Origin: Parapedobacter defluvii
GTDB taxonomy: Bacteria > Bacteroidota > Bacteroidia > Sphingobacteriales > Sphingobacteriaceae
Assembly: GCF_014642075.1 (NCBI RefSeq)
Contig: NZ_BMIK01000005.1
Coordinates: 124,001 to 188,000 of the forward strand
Direction of reading: 5' to 3'
Length of the DNA: 64,000 nucleotides
Below, in pieces: positions 34,052-42,929 of this stretch. The stretch's first letter is position 1, and the number at the start of each line of letters is the position of its first letter. The notes beneath the pieces were generated by a model. It was not told the DNA's origin and made no database searches. It was given only the letters and a program-made list of their open reading frames with translations. The position numbers were made by a program, and so were the translations under genes.

Positions 34052-35311
34052 ATGATACGGTATTTTATAGTTGTATTTGAGCTATGTGTTTGCCTGTTGG
34101 TAAGCGGCATGGGACATGCCGCTACCATTCAGGTAAGTGCTACGCATCGGATTACGTCTATAAAACGTGCGCTGGAAATCGCTGTAGATGGAGATACCAT
34201 CCAAGTGTATGCGGGTACCTACCGTGAAGGTAACATTGTTATCCGGAAACGTGTCGCGCTGATCGGTGTGGGCAATCCAGTAATAGATGGTGAAAAACAA
34301 TACGAGCCTATCTCCATTTTTGTTCCGCATGTGACGGTCAGTGGATTCACCATTAAGGCATCCGGCCAATCGTCGGTACGGGATATCGCGGCAGTAAAGC
34401 TTTACGAAACGCACCATGTGACCGTTGCCGATAATGTCTTGGATGACAATTTCTTCGGTATCTACCTACAAGGTTCCAAGCAGTGTACCATCCGCAATAA
34501 CCGGCTGACGGCGTATGGCAAGACCGAACAGGTGACGGGAAACGGCATACACGGTTGGAAAAGCGACAGCCTTGTTATTTCGGGAAACACGGTGGTGGGG
34601 CATCGAGACGGGATTTACCTGGAATTCGTGACACACACCGATGTGCGGGATAATCAAGTGCTGAATAACCGTCGTTATGGACTGCATTTCATGTTTTCGC
34701 ATGAGAATGGATACTATGACAACGCCTTTACCGGAAACGGTTCGGGGGTAGCGGTCATGTACACCAAGCATGTGCGTATGGAGCGTAATGTGTTCAGTGA
34801 GAACTGGGGTGATGCGGCCTACGGACTGCTGCTCAAAGAGATTACCGACAGCCATATCGAACACAACGTGTTCGTCCGCAACACGACCGGGATATTAATG
34901 GAAGGCAGTAACCGTGTTCAGATCCAGCACAATCAATTTGAAGGAAACGGTTGGGCACTGAAGATACAGACCAGCTGCATGGATAATGTACTCACGCAGA
35001 ACAATTTCGTGCACAATACTTTCGACGTTGCTACCAACGGCTCATTGATGCTCAACAAATTCGAGCGTAATTATTGGGATAAGTATGAGGGCTATGACCT
35101 GGATAAAGACCGCGAGGGCGATGTGCCTTACCGGCCCGTGAGCTTGTATTCAATGGTCGTGGAAAAGTATCCGATGGCCATGCTGTTATTCCGCAGTTTT
35201 ATGGTTACCTTGCTTGACCGCACGGAGCGCGTGATGCCCAGCCTTATCCCGGAAGATTTGAAAGATGATTACCCGCTGATGAGGCCTGTCGTAATGGCTT
35301 ACGCGGAATGA
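34052..35311 (+). CDS. nosD: NosD periplasmic copper-site maturation protein
   Basis: 419 aa from ATG 34052. Signal peptide ends GHAATIQV. The body is a right-handed parallel beta-helix (pectate-lyase/CASH type) with repeating units such as HHVTVADNVLDDNFFGIYLQGS and ENGYYDNAFTGNGSGVAVMYT. NosD works with the NosFY ABC transporter in forming the CuZ [4Cu-S] centre of NosZ. The gene lies 14 bp after nosL and 13 bp before nosF. Confidence 0.94.
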   Translation: MIRYFIVVFELCVCLLVSGMGHAATIQVSATHRITSIKRALEIAVDGDTIQVYAGTYREGNIVIRKRVALIGVGNPVIDGEKQYEPISIFVPHVTVSGFTIKASGQSSVRDIAAVKLYETHHVTVADNVLDDNFFGIYLQGSKQCTIRNNRLTAYGKTEQVTGNGIHGWKSDSLVISGNTVVGHRDGIYLEFVTHTDVRDNQVLNNRRYGLHFMFSHENGYYDNAFTGNGSGVAVMYTKHVRMERNVFSENWGDAAYGLLLKEITDSHIEHNVFVRNTTGILMEGSNRVQIQHNQFEGNGWALKIQTSCMDNVLTQNNFVHNTFDVATNGSLMLNKFERNYWDKYEGYDLDKDREGDVPYRPVSLYSMVVEKYPMAMLLFRSFMVTLLDRTERVMPSLIPEDLKDDYPLMRPVVMAYAE

Positions 35312-35324
35312 ATCTTATTGATAT

Positions 35325-36059
35325 ATGATCACAATCCAGAACATATCCAAACGGTTTGGAAAGCTCCAGGTGCTTGACAACGTTTCGCTGACGTTGAACG
35401 GAGGGCAATGCGTGGCATTGATCGGGCCCAACGGAAGCGGAAAGACCACGTTGATTAAGTCTATCCTGGGCATGGTCATGCCGCAGTCCGGCGCCTTGCT
35501 GTTCAAGGGGAACCCTGTGGGGCAACAGTGGGAGTACCGGCGGGACATCGGGTACATGCCACAGATTGGCCGTTACCCGGAGAACATGACCATCGGGCAG
35601 GTGCTGGATATGATGAAAGATATCCGCAAGGTGCCGGAGGCCGCATTGGATCGGGACCTGTTCGACGTGTTCGAACTCGATAAAATGCTGGACAAGCGCA
35701 TGGGTACCCTGTCCGGAGGGACAAGGCAGAAAGTCAGTGCCTGCCTGGCATTTATGTTTAAACCGGAAGTGCTCATCCTGGATGAGCCTACGGCCGGTTT
35801 GGATCCGGTGTCTACCGAATTATTGAAAGACAAGATCCTGGCCGAAAAGAATAATAACCGATTGATTATCATCACCTCACATGTGCTGAGTGATCTGGAT
35901 GATTTGGCGACCGAAGTAATCTATATGCAAGAGGGCCGGCCGCTGTTTCATAAACCGTTGGAAGTACTCAAGGAAGAAACCGGGACGGACCGGTTGGCTA
36001 AGGCCATTGCAAGGATCATGGCAAAACAGGGGATGAAGAAAGGAGTGACGACGGTATGA
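35325..36059 (+). CDS. nosF: NosF ABC transporter ATPase
   Basis: 244 aa. Walker A GPNGSGKTT (34-42), Q-loop around MPQIGRYPENMT, ABC signature LSGGTRQKVSA, Walker B VLILDEPTAGLDP, and the H-loop in IITSHVLSDLDD. With NosY it forms the ABC complex thought to move a sulfur species for CuZ assembly. Its stop overlaps the nosY ATG as ATGA. Confidence 0.95.
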   Translation: MITIQNISKRFGKLQVLDNVSLTLNGGQCVALIGPNGSGKTTLIKSILGMVMPQSGALLFKGNPVGQQWEYRRDIGYMPQIGRYPENMTIGQVLDMMKDIRKVPEAALDRDLFDVFELDKMLDKRMGTLSGGTRQKVSACLAFMFKPEVLILDEPTAGLDPVSTELLKDKILAEKNNNRLIIITSHVLSDLDDLATEVIYMQEGRPLFHKPLEVLKEETGTDRLAKAIARIMAKQGMKKGVTTV

Positions 36060-36823
36060 GCAAGATTGTCAAATATGTCATTGCCGATTTACTTCGGAGC
36101 CGGGCGATTATGGTGTACGCATTGGTGTTGCTGGTATTATCAATCAGTGTATTCAGCATTGAGGACAACGCAGATAAAGGAGTGGTCAGCTTACTGAACA
36201 TCATCTTGTTTGTGGTCCCCCTGGTGAGCATTATTTTCTCAACGGTATACCTGTATAACAGCGCGGAATTCATCGAACTGCTCGTAAGCCAGCCGCTGAA
36301 GCGCCGGACGATATGGATGAGTATATTCACCGGGTTGGCTGGGGCTGTGGCGCTGGCATTCCTGATAGGGGTAGGGGTTCCCATTTTGTTGTACGCCTTC
36401 ACTCCGTCGGGGATCATATTGTTACTATCCGGTATGATGTTATCCCTGATTTTTGTGTCGATAGCCATGTGGGCGGCGGTGCGTATCCGTGATAAAGCGA
36501 AAGGCATCGGCCTGTCGATTTTGTTGTGGCTGTATTTTGCCTTGTTGTTCGACGCACTGGTGCTTTTTATCCTGTTCCAATTCTCAGATTATCCGATTGA
36601 AAATGGAATGGTTGCTGTGGCGATGCTCAATCCGATCGACATTAGCCGGATACTCATTTTGTTGCAGGTCGATATATCGGCTATGATGGGCTACACGGGT
36701 GCCATATTCCGGAATTTCTTTGGCACGGGTTGGGGAATGACCATTACCGTCTTGGTGTTAATGGCTTGGACGGCCGTCCCGGTATGGTTTTCCTTACGAT
36801 TTTTTAAGCAGAAGGATTTGTAG
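36056..36823 (+). CDS. nosY: NosY ABC transporter permease
   Basis: 255 aa, six membrane helices, ABC-2 type permease. Typical features are the N-terminal IVKYVIADLLRSRAIMVYAL, the cytoplasmic loop AEFIELLVSQPLKRRTIW and the helix pair around FALLFDALVLFILFQF. It starts within the nosF stop and ends the nosZ-nosY operon; a weak terminator and a new promoter follow. Confidence 0.94.
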   Translation: MSKIVKYVIADLLRSRAIMVYALVLLVLSISVFSIEDNADKGVVSLLNIILFVVPLVSIIFSTVYLYNSAEFIELLVSQPLKRRTIWMSIFTGLAGAVALAFLIGVGVPILLYAFTPSGIILLLSGMMLSLIFVSIAMWAAVRIRDKAKGIGLSILLWLYFALLFDALVLFILFQFSDYPIENGMVAVAMLNPIDISRILILLQVDISAMMGYTGAIFRNFFGTGWGMTITVLVLMAWTAVPVWFSLRFFKQKDL

Positions 36824-36886
36824 GTGGATGGTTAAGGATGGCTGATTATCAGCATCATGTAAAAATAAGTATAAAGCAGAACTAAT

Positions 36887-36909
36887 AAAGGACAAAAAAG
36901 TCTTTTTTT
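36887..36909 (+). terminator. Weak terminator after nosY
   Basis: AAAGGAC, A6 loop, GTCTTTT (7-bp stem with one G-U), then more T. It sits just upstream of the ric -7 box and could also be an operator-like dyad for that promoter. Confidence 0.5.
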
Positions 36910-36911
36910 AA

Positions 36912-36919
36912 TATATTTG
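36912..36919 (+). promoter_or_regulatory. -7 box of the ric operon
   Basis: TATATTTG matches TAnnTTTG, 20 bp before the ATG at 36940. No TTTG at -33 and no RTGM-N6-KCAY dyad at the class II position. Confidence 0.5.
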
Positions 36920-36939
36920 AAAATCAAATTCATAAAGTC

Positions 36940-37893
36940 ATGATAAAAACAGCAATACTGGATGTTACGCAGATAGAACCTCGGCTGAAGCATCCGACGA
37001 TTTTCGAGCATTTCGATGCATTGGAGCAGGGTGAAAGTTTCATCATCCACAATGACCACGATCCCAGGCCGCTTTATTACCAGCTCTTGGGCGAGCGTGG
37101 CAATATCTTCACGTGGGAATACCTGGAATCGGGACCCTTACATTGGCAGGTGCAGCTAGCTAAACCCGCTGCCGAGGCGGAAGAGACCATAGGCGAAATT
37201 GCTGCCAAAGATATACGGAAGGCAGCCGTTTTCAAAAAACTGGGTATTGATTTCTGCTGTGGCGGAAAGCAGACGCTCAAAGAGGCCGTCCATCAGGCGG
37301 GCCTGACCGAGGAACAGGTACAGGAAGCATTGGACCGTTCGGAAGCTGTCGTTGCAGGGCAGGTCACACACGATTTCGGTTCATGGGACCTGGGCTTTCT
37401 AGCAGATTATATTTATAACGTCCATCACAAGTATATCCGCGAAAGTGGACCGGTCATCGAACAGTTAGCAGAAAAGGTCGCTATGCGTCACGGGCAGGTA
37501 CATCCCGAACTTTTCGAATTGGCGAATGGACTGAAAGGGCTGATAAATGAACTGTACAGCCATGTGCAGAAAGAAGAACGGGTATTGTTTCCAGCTATCA
37601 AAGCCCTGGAAGGTAATGGAGCGAACACTCAGATACCGGTCGGAATCAAAGGGCCGGTGCAAGTAATGGAAGCGGAACATGGATCTGCGGGTGATGAACT
37701 CAAGGCATTGAGGAAGCTGACGAGTGATTACGAACTGCCGGCCGACGCCTGCAATTCATATACCTACCTTTTCGAAAAAATAAAGGAATTTGAAAATGAT
37801 CTTTTCCAACACATCCATTTGGAAAATAATATTTTATTCCCCAAAGCTTTGAAGCTGGAAAAGGAGCGCCTGAGTAGTGCTGGTGCATTATAA
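36940..37893 (+). CDS. ric: Iron-sulfur cluster repair di-iron protein (RIC/ScdA) with DUF2249
   Basis: 317 aa. N-terminal DUF2249 (about 5-72: LDVTQIEPRLKHPTIFEHFDAL), then the ScdA_N segment (about 80-140) with C106-C107 in GIDFCCGGKQ, then a hemerythrin-like di-iron domain (about 145-305) with ligands in YNVHHKY, HPELFEL, YSHVQKEERVLFP, MEAEHGSAGDEL and HIHLENNILFP. RIC proteins restore Fe-S clusters damaged by NO or oxidants, or release NO from iron. Placement right after nosY fits nitrosative stress. The DUF2249 fusion is an addition to the classical YtfE layout. Confidence 0.93.
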   Translation: MIKTAILDVTQIEPRLKHPTIFEHFDALEQGESFIIHNDHDPRPLYYQLLGERGNIFTWEYLESGPLHWQVQLAKPAAEAEETIGEIAAKDIRKAAVFKKLGIDFCCGGKQTLKEAVHQAGLTEEQVQEALDRSEAVVAGQVTHDFGSWDLGFLADYIYNVHHKYIRESGPVIEQLAEKVAMRHGQVHPELFELANGLKGLINELYSHVQKEERVLFPAIKALEGNGANTQIPVGIKGPVQVMEAEHGSAGDELKALRKLTSDYELPADACNSYTYLFEKIKEFENDLFQHIHLENNILFPKALKLEKERLSSAGAL

Positions 37894-37905
37894 GGAGGGA
37901 CAGCG

Positions 37906-38739
37906 ATGGTTATCAACAAACACACCCGCGTATCGGAGGTCATCAAAGCGAATGCGGATAGCATCGCAGCCATAGCGGAACTTGCGAAGCCCTTGCGCAA
38001 ATTGAAAAATCCGTTGCTGCGGCGCGTTATGGCCCCGCGGGTGACATTGGCCGAGGCAGCCGCCATTGGCGGCTGCTCGCTGGCAGATATCCGTGCGGCA
38101 CTGGAACCCTTGGGCTTCCAGTTTGCCGATGAGGCGACAGACAAGGAGGATGGACGGGACAAGGGGCAGCGTCCGGATTGGCTCGACGCTGCGGAAGATG
38201 GTGCAATCGACCTATTCGACGTACGCCAGCTGATCGAATCGGGTGATGATCCGCTCAAAGCCATCATACAACGATACCGAGTGTTGCCAGCCGGCAACCT
38301 GCTGTGTATCGTCAATTCCTTTATTCCTTACCCGTTGATCAATTTGTTGGGGAAAAAAGGAGCAGATAGCTTTGTGGAAACGGTAGCAGATAACGTGCAT
38401 TATACCTGGTTTTTCAAGCGTGATGTGCCTGCTGGACAGACTGAGGCTCCGGAAGGAGACCAGGTGACGATGCACGATGCGTCCTCATTCGATCGGGTAT
38501 TGGCGGCGTATCCGGAGACCCGTCTGGTCCACCTCGACGTCCGTCCCTTGCCGATGCCGCAACCCATGGAAACCATCTTGGAAACCTTGCCAACGCTGGC
38601 ACCCGGACAGGCACTGTTCGTACAGCATAAGCGGGTGCCCCTGCACCTGCTGGAGGAACTCGCCGAGCAGGCGTATGTGGTGCATATTTATGAGGTGGTG
38701 GAAGGGGATGTGAAGCTGTTAATCGTGGGGAGTAATTAG
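37906..38739 (+). CDS. DUF1858-DUF2249 fusion protein
   Basis: 277 aa. Residues 1-65 are a DUF1858/ScdA_N-like domain (INKHTRVSEVIKANADSI... AAIGGCSLADIRAAL). Two DUF2249-like segments follow: about 98-170 (IDLFDVRQLIESGDDPLKAIIQRYRVLPAGNLL...) and 198-275 (LVHLDVRPLPMPQPMETILETLPTLAPGQALF...). It shares both minor domains of the RIC protein before it but lacks the di-iron domain. An AGGAGG Shine-Dalgarno-like sequence precedes the ATG, unusual in this window. Likely an accessory in NO/Fe-S response; function unproven. Confidence 0.82.
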   Translation: MVINKHTRVSEVIKANADSIAAIAELAKPLRKLKNPLLRRVMAPRVTLAEAAAIGGCSLADIRAALEPLGFQFADEATDKEDGRDKGQRPDWLDAAEDGAIDLFDVRQLIESGDDPLKAIIQRYRVLPAGNLLCIVNSFIPYPLINLLGKKGADSFVETVADNVHYTWFFKRDVPAGQTEAPEGDQVTMHDASSFDRVLAAYPETRLVHLDVRPLPMPQPMETILETLPTLAPGQALFVQHKRVPLHLLEELAEQAYVVHIYEVVEGDVKLLIVGSN

Positions 38740-38758
38740 TATTTAGTACGAAGTAGGT

Positions 38759-40042
38759 ATGGCGGCAGATATCAGCATCGGGAAAGCACCCCACCCTTTG
38801 GCGGTATTGCCTTTTTACGGTACGGGAGCGGGGTTCTTTGCCGCACTGGCCGTATTGCTTTTCATGACCGCCGGTGAACTGACCGGACACCATTTTAATC
38901 CGCATGTGCTGGCAATTGTCCATACAGCCGCATTGGGCTGGGGGACGATGGTTATTTTCGGGGCGGCTTACCAGCTGTTACCGGTGATCTGCGAGCGCGA
39001 CTTGTACAGCGTGGCACTGGCGGTCGTATCATATGTGCTGCTCACAATAGGGACTATCCTGTTGGTTTGGTCGTTTTGGGTGTTTGAAGTGGGCGCGTTG
39101 ATGATTACGGGCGGTTCGTTGGTGGTAGTTGCGGCCTTACTCTATACCGTCAATACGTGTGCTACCGCCGCGCTGCATCAAAACAGCTCGGTCCAACGGG
39201 CATTCATCGTGAGCTCGGCACTGTGGCTGCTTATTACCGTCATCATTGGGCTTTTATTGGCTATCAACCTACGGGTTACCTTTATTCCGCGCAACCACCT
39301 CGATATGCTGAAGCTCCATGCCCATGCCGGCTTGGTGGGATGGTTCCTGCAACTGATTACCGGTGTGAGTACCAAGCTGGTGCCGATGTTCCTATTGGGA
39401 AAGTCGAAGCGGGAGTGGCTGCTCTACGCCGCCCTGGTATTACAGAACGTCGGATTAGTGCTGTTCCTTGCCGACGGCTACTTCAATCCCATTACGGCAA
39501 AGATGCTGATTTATGCGGGTATCGTTGCGTTGGGTACGGCAGCGTGGCTGGTTTACCTCGCCGATGCCTATCGCAACCGCTTGCGCAGGAAAGTAGAGCT
39601 GCTGATGAAGCATACCGCCGTCTCGTTCGCCTGCCTGGCGGTGGGATTCGTTCTGCTCCCGATGGCGTATTACTTCACCGATACCCGTTGGGTCTCCCTC
39701 TATGGCACCTTCCTGTTTCTGGGATGGATTACCGCCATTATCTTGGGCAAAACCTTTAAGACGTTGCCGTTTATCGTCTGGAGCAGCCATTACCGGCACC
39801 TCACCGGCAAAGTAAAGGTACCGCTGCCCAAGCAACTGTACAGCGAGCGGCTTACCGTCTACCAGTTTTACCTCTACCTGGCCGCCTTTGTGCTACTGGT
39901 TGCAGGTATGATCGCGGATTATATGCCGTTGATCCGTGTCGCGCTGGTGCTGTGGATGATGCTGGCTGCGGTATACGCCGCCAACGTGGCGAAGATAATT
40001 TTTCACAAACCCATGATTACAGATGGAAATAGAACTCAATAG
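38759..40042 (+). CDS. Heme-copper-oxidase-subunit-I/NnrS-like membrane protein
   Basis: 427 aa with about twelve membrane helices. Two helices carry the expected metal-type histidines: IVHTAALGWGTMVIFGAAYQ (near 53) and LKLHAHAGLVGWFLQLITGV (near 188), a layout shared by cytochrome oxidase subunit I and NnrS. It is probably a heme protein active on or protecting from NO. It overlaps the SufT-like gene downstream by 20 bp and follows the DUF2249 protein, part of a conserved Bacteroidetes nitrosative-stress block. Confidence 0.75.
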   Translation: MAADISIGKAPHPLAVLPFYGTGAGFFAALAVLLFMTAGELTGHHFNPHVLAIVHTAALGWGTMVIFGAAYQLLPVICERDLYSVALAVVSYVLLTIGTILLVWSFWVFEVGALMITGGSLVVVAALLYTVNTCATAALHQNSSVQRAFIVSSALWLLITVIIGLLLAINLRVTFIPRNHLDMLKLHAHAGLVGWFLQLITGVSTKLVPMFLLGKSKREWLLYAALVLQNVGLVLFLADGYFNPITAKMLIYAGIVALGTAAWLVYLADAYRNRLRRKVELLMKHTAVSFACLAVGFVLLPMAYYFTDTRWVSLYGTFLFLGWITAIILGKTFKTLPFIVWSSHYRHLTGKVKVPLPKQLYSERLTVYQFYLYLAAFVLLVAGMIADYMPLIRVALVLWMMLAAVYAANVAKIIFHKPMITDGNRTQ

Positions 40043-40352
40043 CCCGTTTGCTGCAGAATTGGTTAAAGCGCAGACGGCCCTGATGCAGGTGATTGACCCC
40101 GAACTGTACGTTAATATCGTCGACCTGGGTTTGGTTTATGGGGTTGACTTTACAAATGAGGCCAAGGTGAAAGTGACGATGACCCTTTCTACACCCGGCT
40201 GCCCCATGGGAGACGCGATTACCGGAGGCGTGAAGAACGCATTGGAAACCGTTTTTCCCGGTCGGGAAATCGAGGTCAATATTGTGTGGGAACCACGATG
40301 GAACTACCACATGATTACGGATGAGGGTAAAGCCCAGATGGGACTGGAATAG
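40023..40352 (+). CDS. MIP18/SufT-like metal-sulfur cluster assembly factor (DUF59)
   Basis: 109 aa. DUF59 core: LMQVIDPELYVNIVDLGLVYGVDF and STPGCPMGDAITGGVKNAL, with the conserved Cys of TPGCP and a trailing VWEPRWNYHMIT. Family members (SufT, PaaD, MIP18) help mature Fe-S proteins. The gene overlaps the oxidase-like gene by 20 bp; in this block it likely helps repair or build Fe-S clusters under NO. Confidence 0.92.
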   Translation: MEIELNSPFAAELVKAQTALMQVIDPELYVNIVDLGLVYGVDFTNEAKVKVTMTLSTPGCPMGDAITGGVKNALETVFPGREIEVNIVWEPRWNYHMITDEGKAQMGLE

Positions 40353-40390
40353 GCTTCCATTAAAATTTATGATTCCCATCACTTCCACGG

Positions 40391-40433
40391 GTGACCGGCG
40401 TCACGTGGCGTCGTCGGCAAAGCGCTAATTTTG
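40391..40433 (+). promoter_or_regulatory. Class II Crp/Fnr-type promoter of the 608-aa gene
   Basis: GTGA-N6-TCAC (40391-40404), the exact Crp-type dyad core, is centred 28.5 bp upstream of the -7 box TAATTTTG (40426-40433). It replaces the missing TTTG at -33 and sits near -41.5. Confidence 0.65.
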
Positions 40434-40484
40434 TAAGGGTTAATCCGTCATCAACGTGACGAAGCCAACAAGTGAACATACACA

Positions 40485-42311
40485 ATGAACGAAACCAATC
40501 CACATACTTTTCACATCCCGGTGATGGGGTTAGGGTTTACCATTGACACGCCGTTGAAAGTGGCGCGGTTTGGTATATCATCGGCACTATCCCTCGCCGA
40601 CGATCACCTCATGGAGCAGATGCGTGAATTTTACGCGGGGGAATACGGCCGCCCATTCAGTCCCATTTCACCGAAATCCGACGACTATCGCGCCAAGCGG
40701 ATCACGGCATACCTCAATCTGGTGCATGATATCGTCAATCAGCAGGTCGAGCAATTGCGTAGTGACACATTTGAGGCGGATAGCGAGCTGACCCGCTATT
40801 TTGAACTGTTGCCGGAAGGATCACCCGTTAAACGCAGCTACCTGGCGATGTGCGCGAGCAATGACGAAAAACAGGAATCGTTGGCCGCTGACCTTCGACA
40901 GGCAGTAACCGCGGGCGCGATTGATGTGAATATCATGACCAAGGTGGACAAGACCAACTATGCACCGGATGGCACCCCACTGCCACCGGAATATTCGGAT
41001 GCATCGGCTGCTCTTCGAGGATTTGCCCTAAGCAACCTCCGTTCATCCGTTATTTTGTCGGCCGGGCTGAATCCCCGGTTGTACGGTTACTTCGAAAAAT
41101 TCGACAATTTCTTCCCCGATGGGGACGGACGGCTTACCAAACGGATTATCCTAAAGGTAAGCGACTATCGGTCTGCATTGATCCAGGGTAAGCTGCTGGC
41201 TAAGAAAGGGTTGTGGGTATCCGAGTTCCGGATAGAATCCGGCCTGAACTGCGGAGGGCATGCATTCGTTAGCGACGGGGTGCTCCTGGGACCTATTATG
41301 GAGGCATTCAAGACCCAGCGGGAAGTGCTTTATGCCGAATTGAAAAGCCTATGTGATGCGGCACTTGCGGGTAAGGGGAGGCAGGGGTTCAGCAAGGACC
41401 CTGTACAGCGCATCACGGTGCAGGGCGGTATCGGTACGGTCGGCGAAGACCGTTTCCTGCGGGACTACTACCAGTTGGACGGCACCGGTTGGGGTAGCCC
41501 ATTCTTATTGGTGCCCGAGGCGACCAATGTAGACGACGATACCCTCGGGAAATTGGTAAATGCGCAACCGGACGATTTTTACCTGAGCGAAGCCTCGCCG
41601 TTGGGTGTGCCGTTCCATAATTTCCGGCCGAGTAGCTCCGAAGAACAGCGGAAATCGCGGGTAGCCAAAAACCGTCCGGGTAGTCCATGTCACAAGAAAT
41701 TCCTGTCATTCAATACCGAATTTACCGAAAAGCCGATTTGCACGGCTTCCCGGCAATACCAAAACCTGAAACTCAAGGAAGCAAGGGAGAAGTATCCCGA
41801 CGAACAGGCGTATCAACAGGCTGCGGCAGCCATTGTCGAAAAAGATTGCCTGTGTGAGGGGCTCGCGGCACCGGCAGTGCTGACCAATGGCATACCGCCC
41901 AAGCACAACCTCAAGGCAGTGACGATATGCCCGGGCCCGAATATGGTCTATTTTTCCAAAATCGCTTCGCTGAAAGAGATGGTCAATCACATCTATGGGA
42001 AGATCAGCCTGCTGAACGAGCGGTTCCGTTCAAACCTGTTTGTCAATGAACTGCGGCTTTATATCGATTACCTAAAAAAGGAAATCGAAAAACACCAACA
42101 TGATTTTACGGAGAAGCAAGGTGTCCACTACCGGACATTCCGGGACAACCTACTGCTTGGAATCGAATACTACCGATCCTTGATCCCGTCGATGCAGCGC
42201 TATGCCCAAACCAACATAGATGATATGAAAACCGCTATGGCAGATGCGGAAAAAATACTGCTTGGATTGACTGTTTTTGATGTTAAAAAGCCGATATTGC
42301 AGCCCGTTTGA
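40485..42311 (+). CDS. Cys-rich 608-aa protein of unknown function
   Basis: Not recognised with certainty. No signal peptide or membrane helix. The first ~400 residues read like an alpha/beta barrel-type enzyme (FHIPVMGLGFTIDTPLKVARFGIS; SVILSAGLNPRLYGYFE; FRIESGLNCGGHAFVSDGV; VQGGIGTVGEDRFLRDYY), recalling FMN-dependent TIM-barrel proteins. The later part has clustered cysteines: GSPCHKKF (about 404), KPICTASRQY (about 420), KDCLCEG (about 460) and TICPGPN (about 486), a possible Fe-S site. It stands behind a Crp/Fnr-type promoter in the NO/N2O region and 43 bp before the copper-import genes. Function unknown. Confidence 0.75.
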   Translation: MNETNPHTFHIPVMGLGFTIDTPLKVARFGISSALSLADDHLMEQMREFYAGEYGRPFSPISPKSDDYRAKRITAYLNLVHDIVNQQVEQLRSDTFEADSELTRYFELLPEGSPVKRSYLAMCASNDEKQESLAADLRQAVTAGAIDVNIMTKVDKTNYAPDGTPLPPEYSDASAALRGFALSNLRSSVILSAGLNPRLYGYFEKFDNFFPDGDGRLTKRIILKVSDYRSALIQGKLLAKKGLWVSEFRIESGLNCGGHAFVSDGVLLGPIMEAFKTQREVLYAELKSLCDAALAGKGRQGFSKDPVQRITVQGGIGTVGEDRFLRDYYQLDGTGWGSPFLLVPEATNVDDDTLGKLVNAQPDDFYLSEASPLGVPFHNFRPSSSEEQRKSRVAKNRPGSPCHKKFLSFNTEFTEKPICTASRQYQNLKLKEAREKYPDEQAYQQAAAAIVEKDCLCEGLAAPAVLTNGIPPKHNLKAVTICPGPNMVYFSKIASLKEMVNHIYGKISLLNERFRSNLFVNELRLYIDYLKKEIEKHQHDFTEKQGVHYRTFRDNLLLGIEYYRSLIPSMQRYAQTNIDDMKTAMADAEKILLGLTVFDVKKPILQPV

Positions 42312-42354
42312 AACGGCCGCAACGTTGTGCGGTGACGATGGTAAAACAAAGATA

Positions 42355-42747
42355 ATGCAAAAGTTAACGTTGGTTTTGAAACGCGTGGTACCCTTCCTGA
42401 TGGTGGCTGCTGTATTGATGCAGGCACTGAACAAGGATTTGGTGGCAGCGGCGTTTTATCTCAACCAGCGGTATATCGCGGAAAATCTTTGCGAGAACAT
42501 CGGCCGGCCGGAAATGCACTGCAATGGGATCTGCCAACTGAAAAAAGCGCTCCAAAAGGCAGCAGAAAAGGAAAAAGAGGCGACTTCTTCCCTGATCAAG
42601 GTTGAGGTACAAATCTGCGAACGCTGGCCTGAAACTCTTTTGGCGGCATGTTTTGGTTCGTATACGGCGTACCAATACCCGACGGACTATTTGCTTTCGC
42701 CATTGCGTATACCAAACGATATTTTTCGGCCGCCCATCGGCTGTTAG
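42355..42747 (+). CDS. Small membrane-anchored CNGxC protein of the copper-uptake locus
   Basis: 130 aa from ATG 42355. One N-terminal membrane helix (RVVPFLMVAAVLMQALNKDLVAAAF), then a periplasmic stretch with the Bacteroidetes motif LCENIGRPEMHCNGICQLKK (Cys spacing C-x9-C-x3-C), then a charged helix. Similar small proteins sit beside TonB receptors for copper in many Bacteroidetes. The three thiols could bind Cu(I). Function unproven. Confidence 0.75.
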   Translation: MQKLTLVLKRVVPFLMVAAVLMQALNKDLVAAAFYLNQRYIAENLCENIGRPEMHCNGICQLKKALQKAAEKEKEATSSLIKVEVQICERWPETLLAACFGSYTAYQYPTDYLLSPLRIPNDIFRPPIGC

Positions 42748-42761
42748 TGCTTGCTATTTAT

Positions 42762-42778
42762 TCCCCTTCGATAGGGGA
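42762..42778 (+). other. Hairpin in the 182-bp gap of the copper locus
   Basis: TCCCCT-TCGAT-AGGGGA stem-loop, followed 12 bp later by eight T. A second complementary pair, GCTTGC/GCAAGC, lies near 42827-42857. They may be a terminator plus leader structure; no clear promoter was seen in the gap. Confidence 0.4.
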
Positions 42779-42929
42779 GCATTCACACATTTTTTTTAAA
42801 TAAAGGGATACCTGTGTGCCGGTAGCTTGCGTTGCAGCGACCGGCGAAAGCAAGCTTCGCCATTGCAAAAAGCAAACGTGGCGGTGAACATTCAGGTTCT
42901 ATGAAACAATTGAAAGACAAATTATTATC

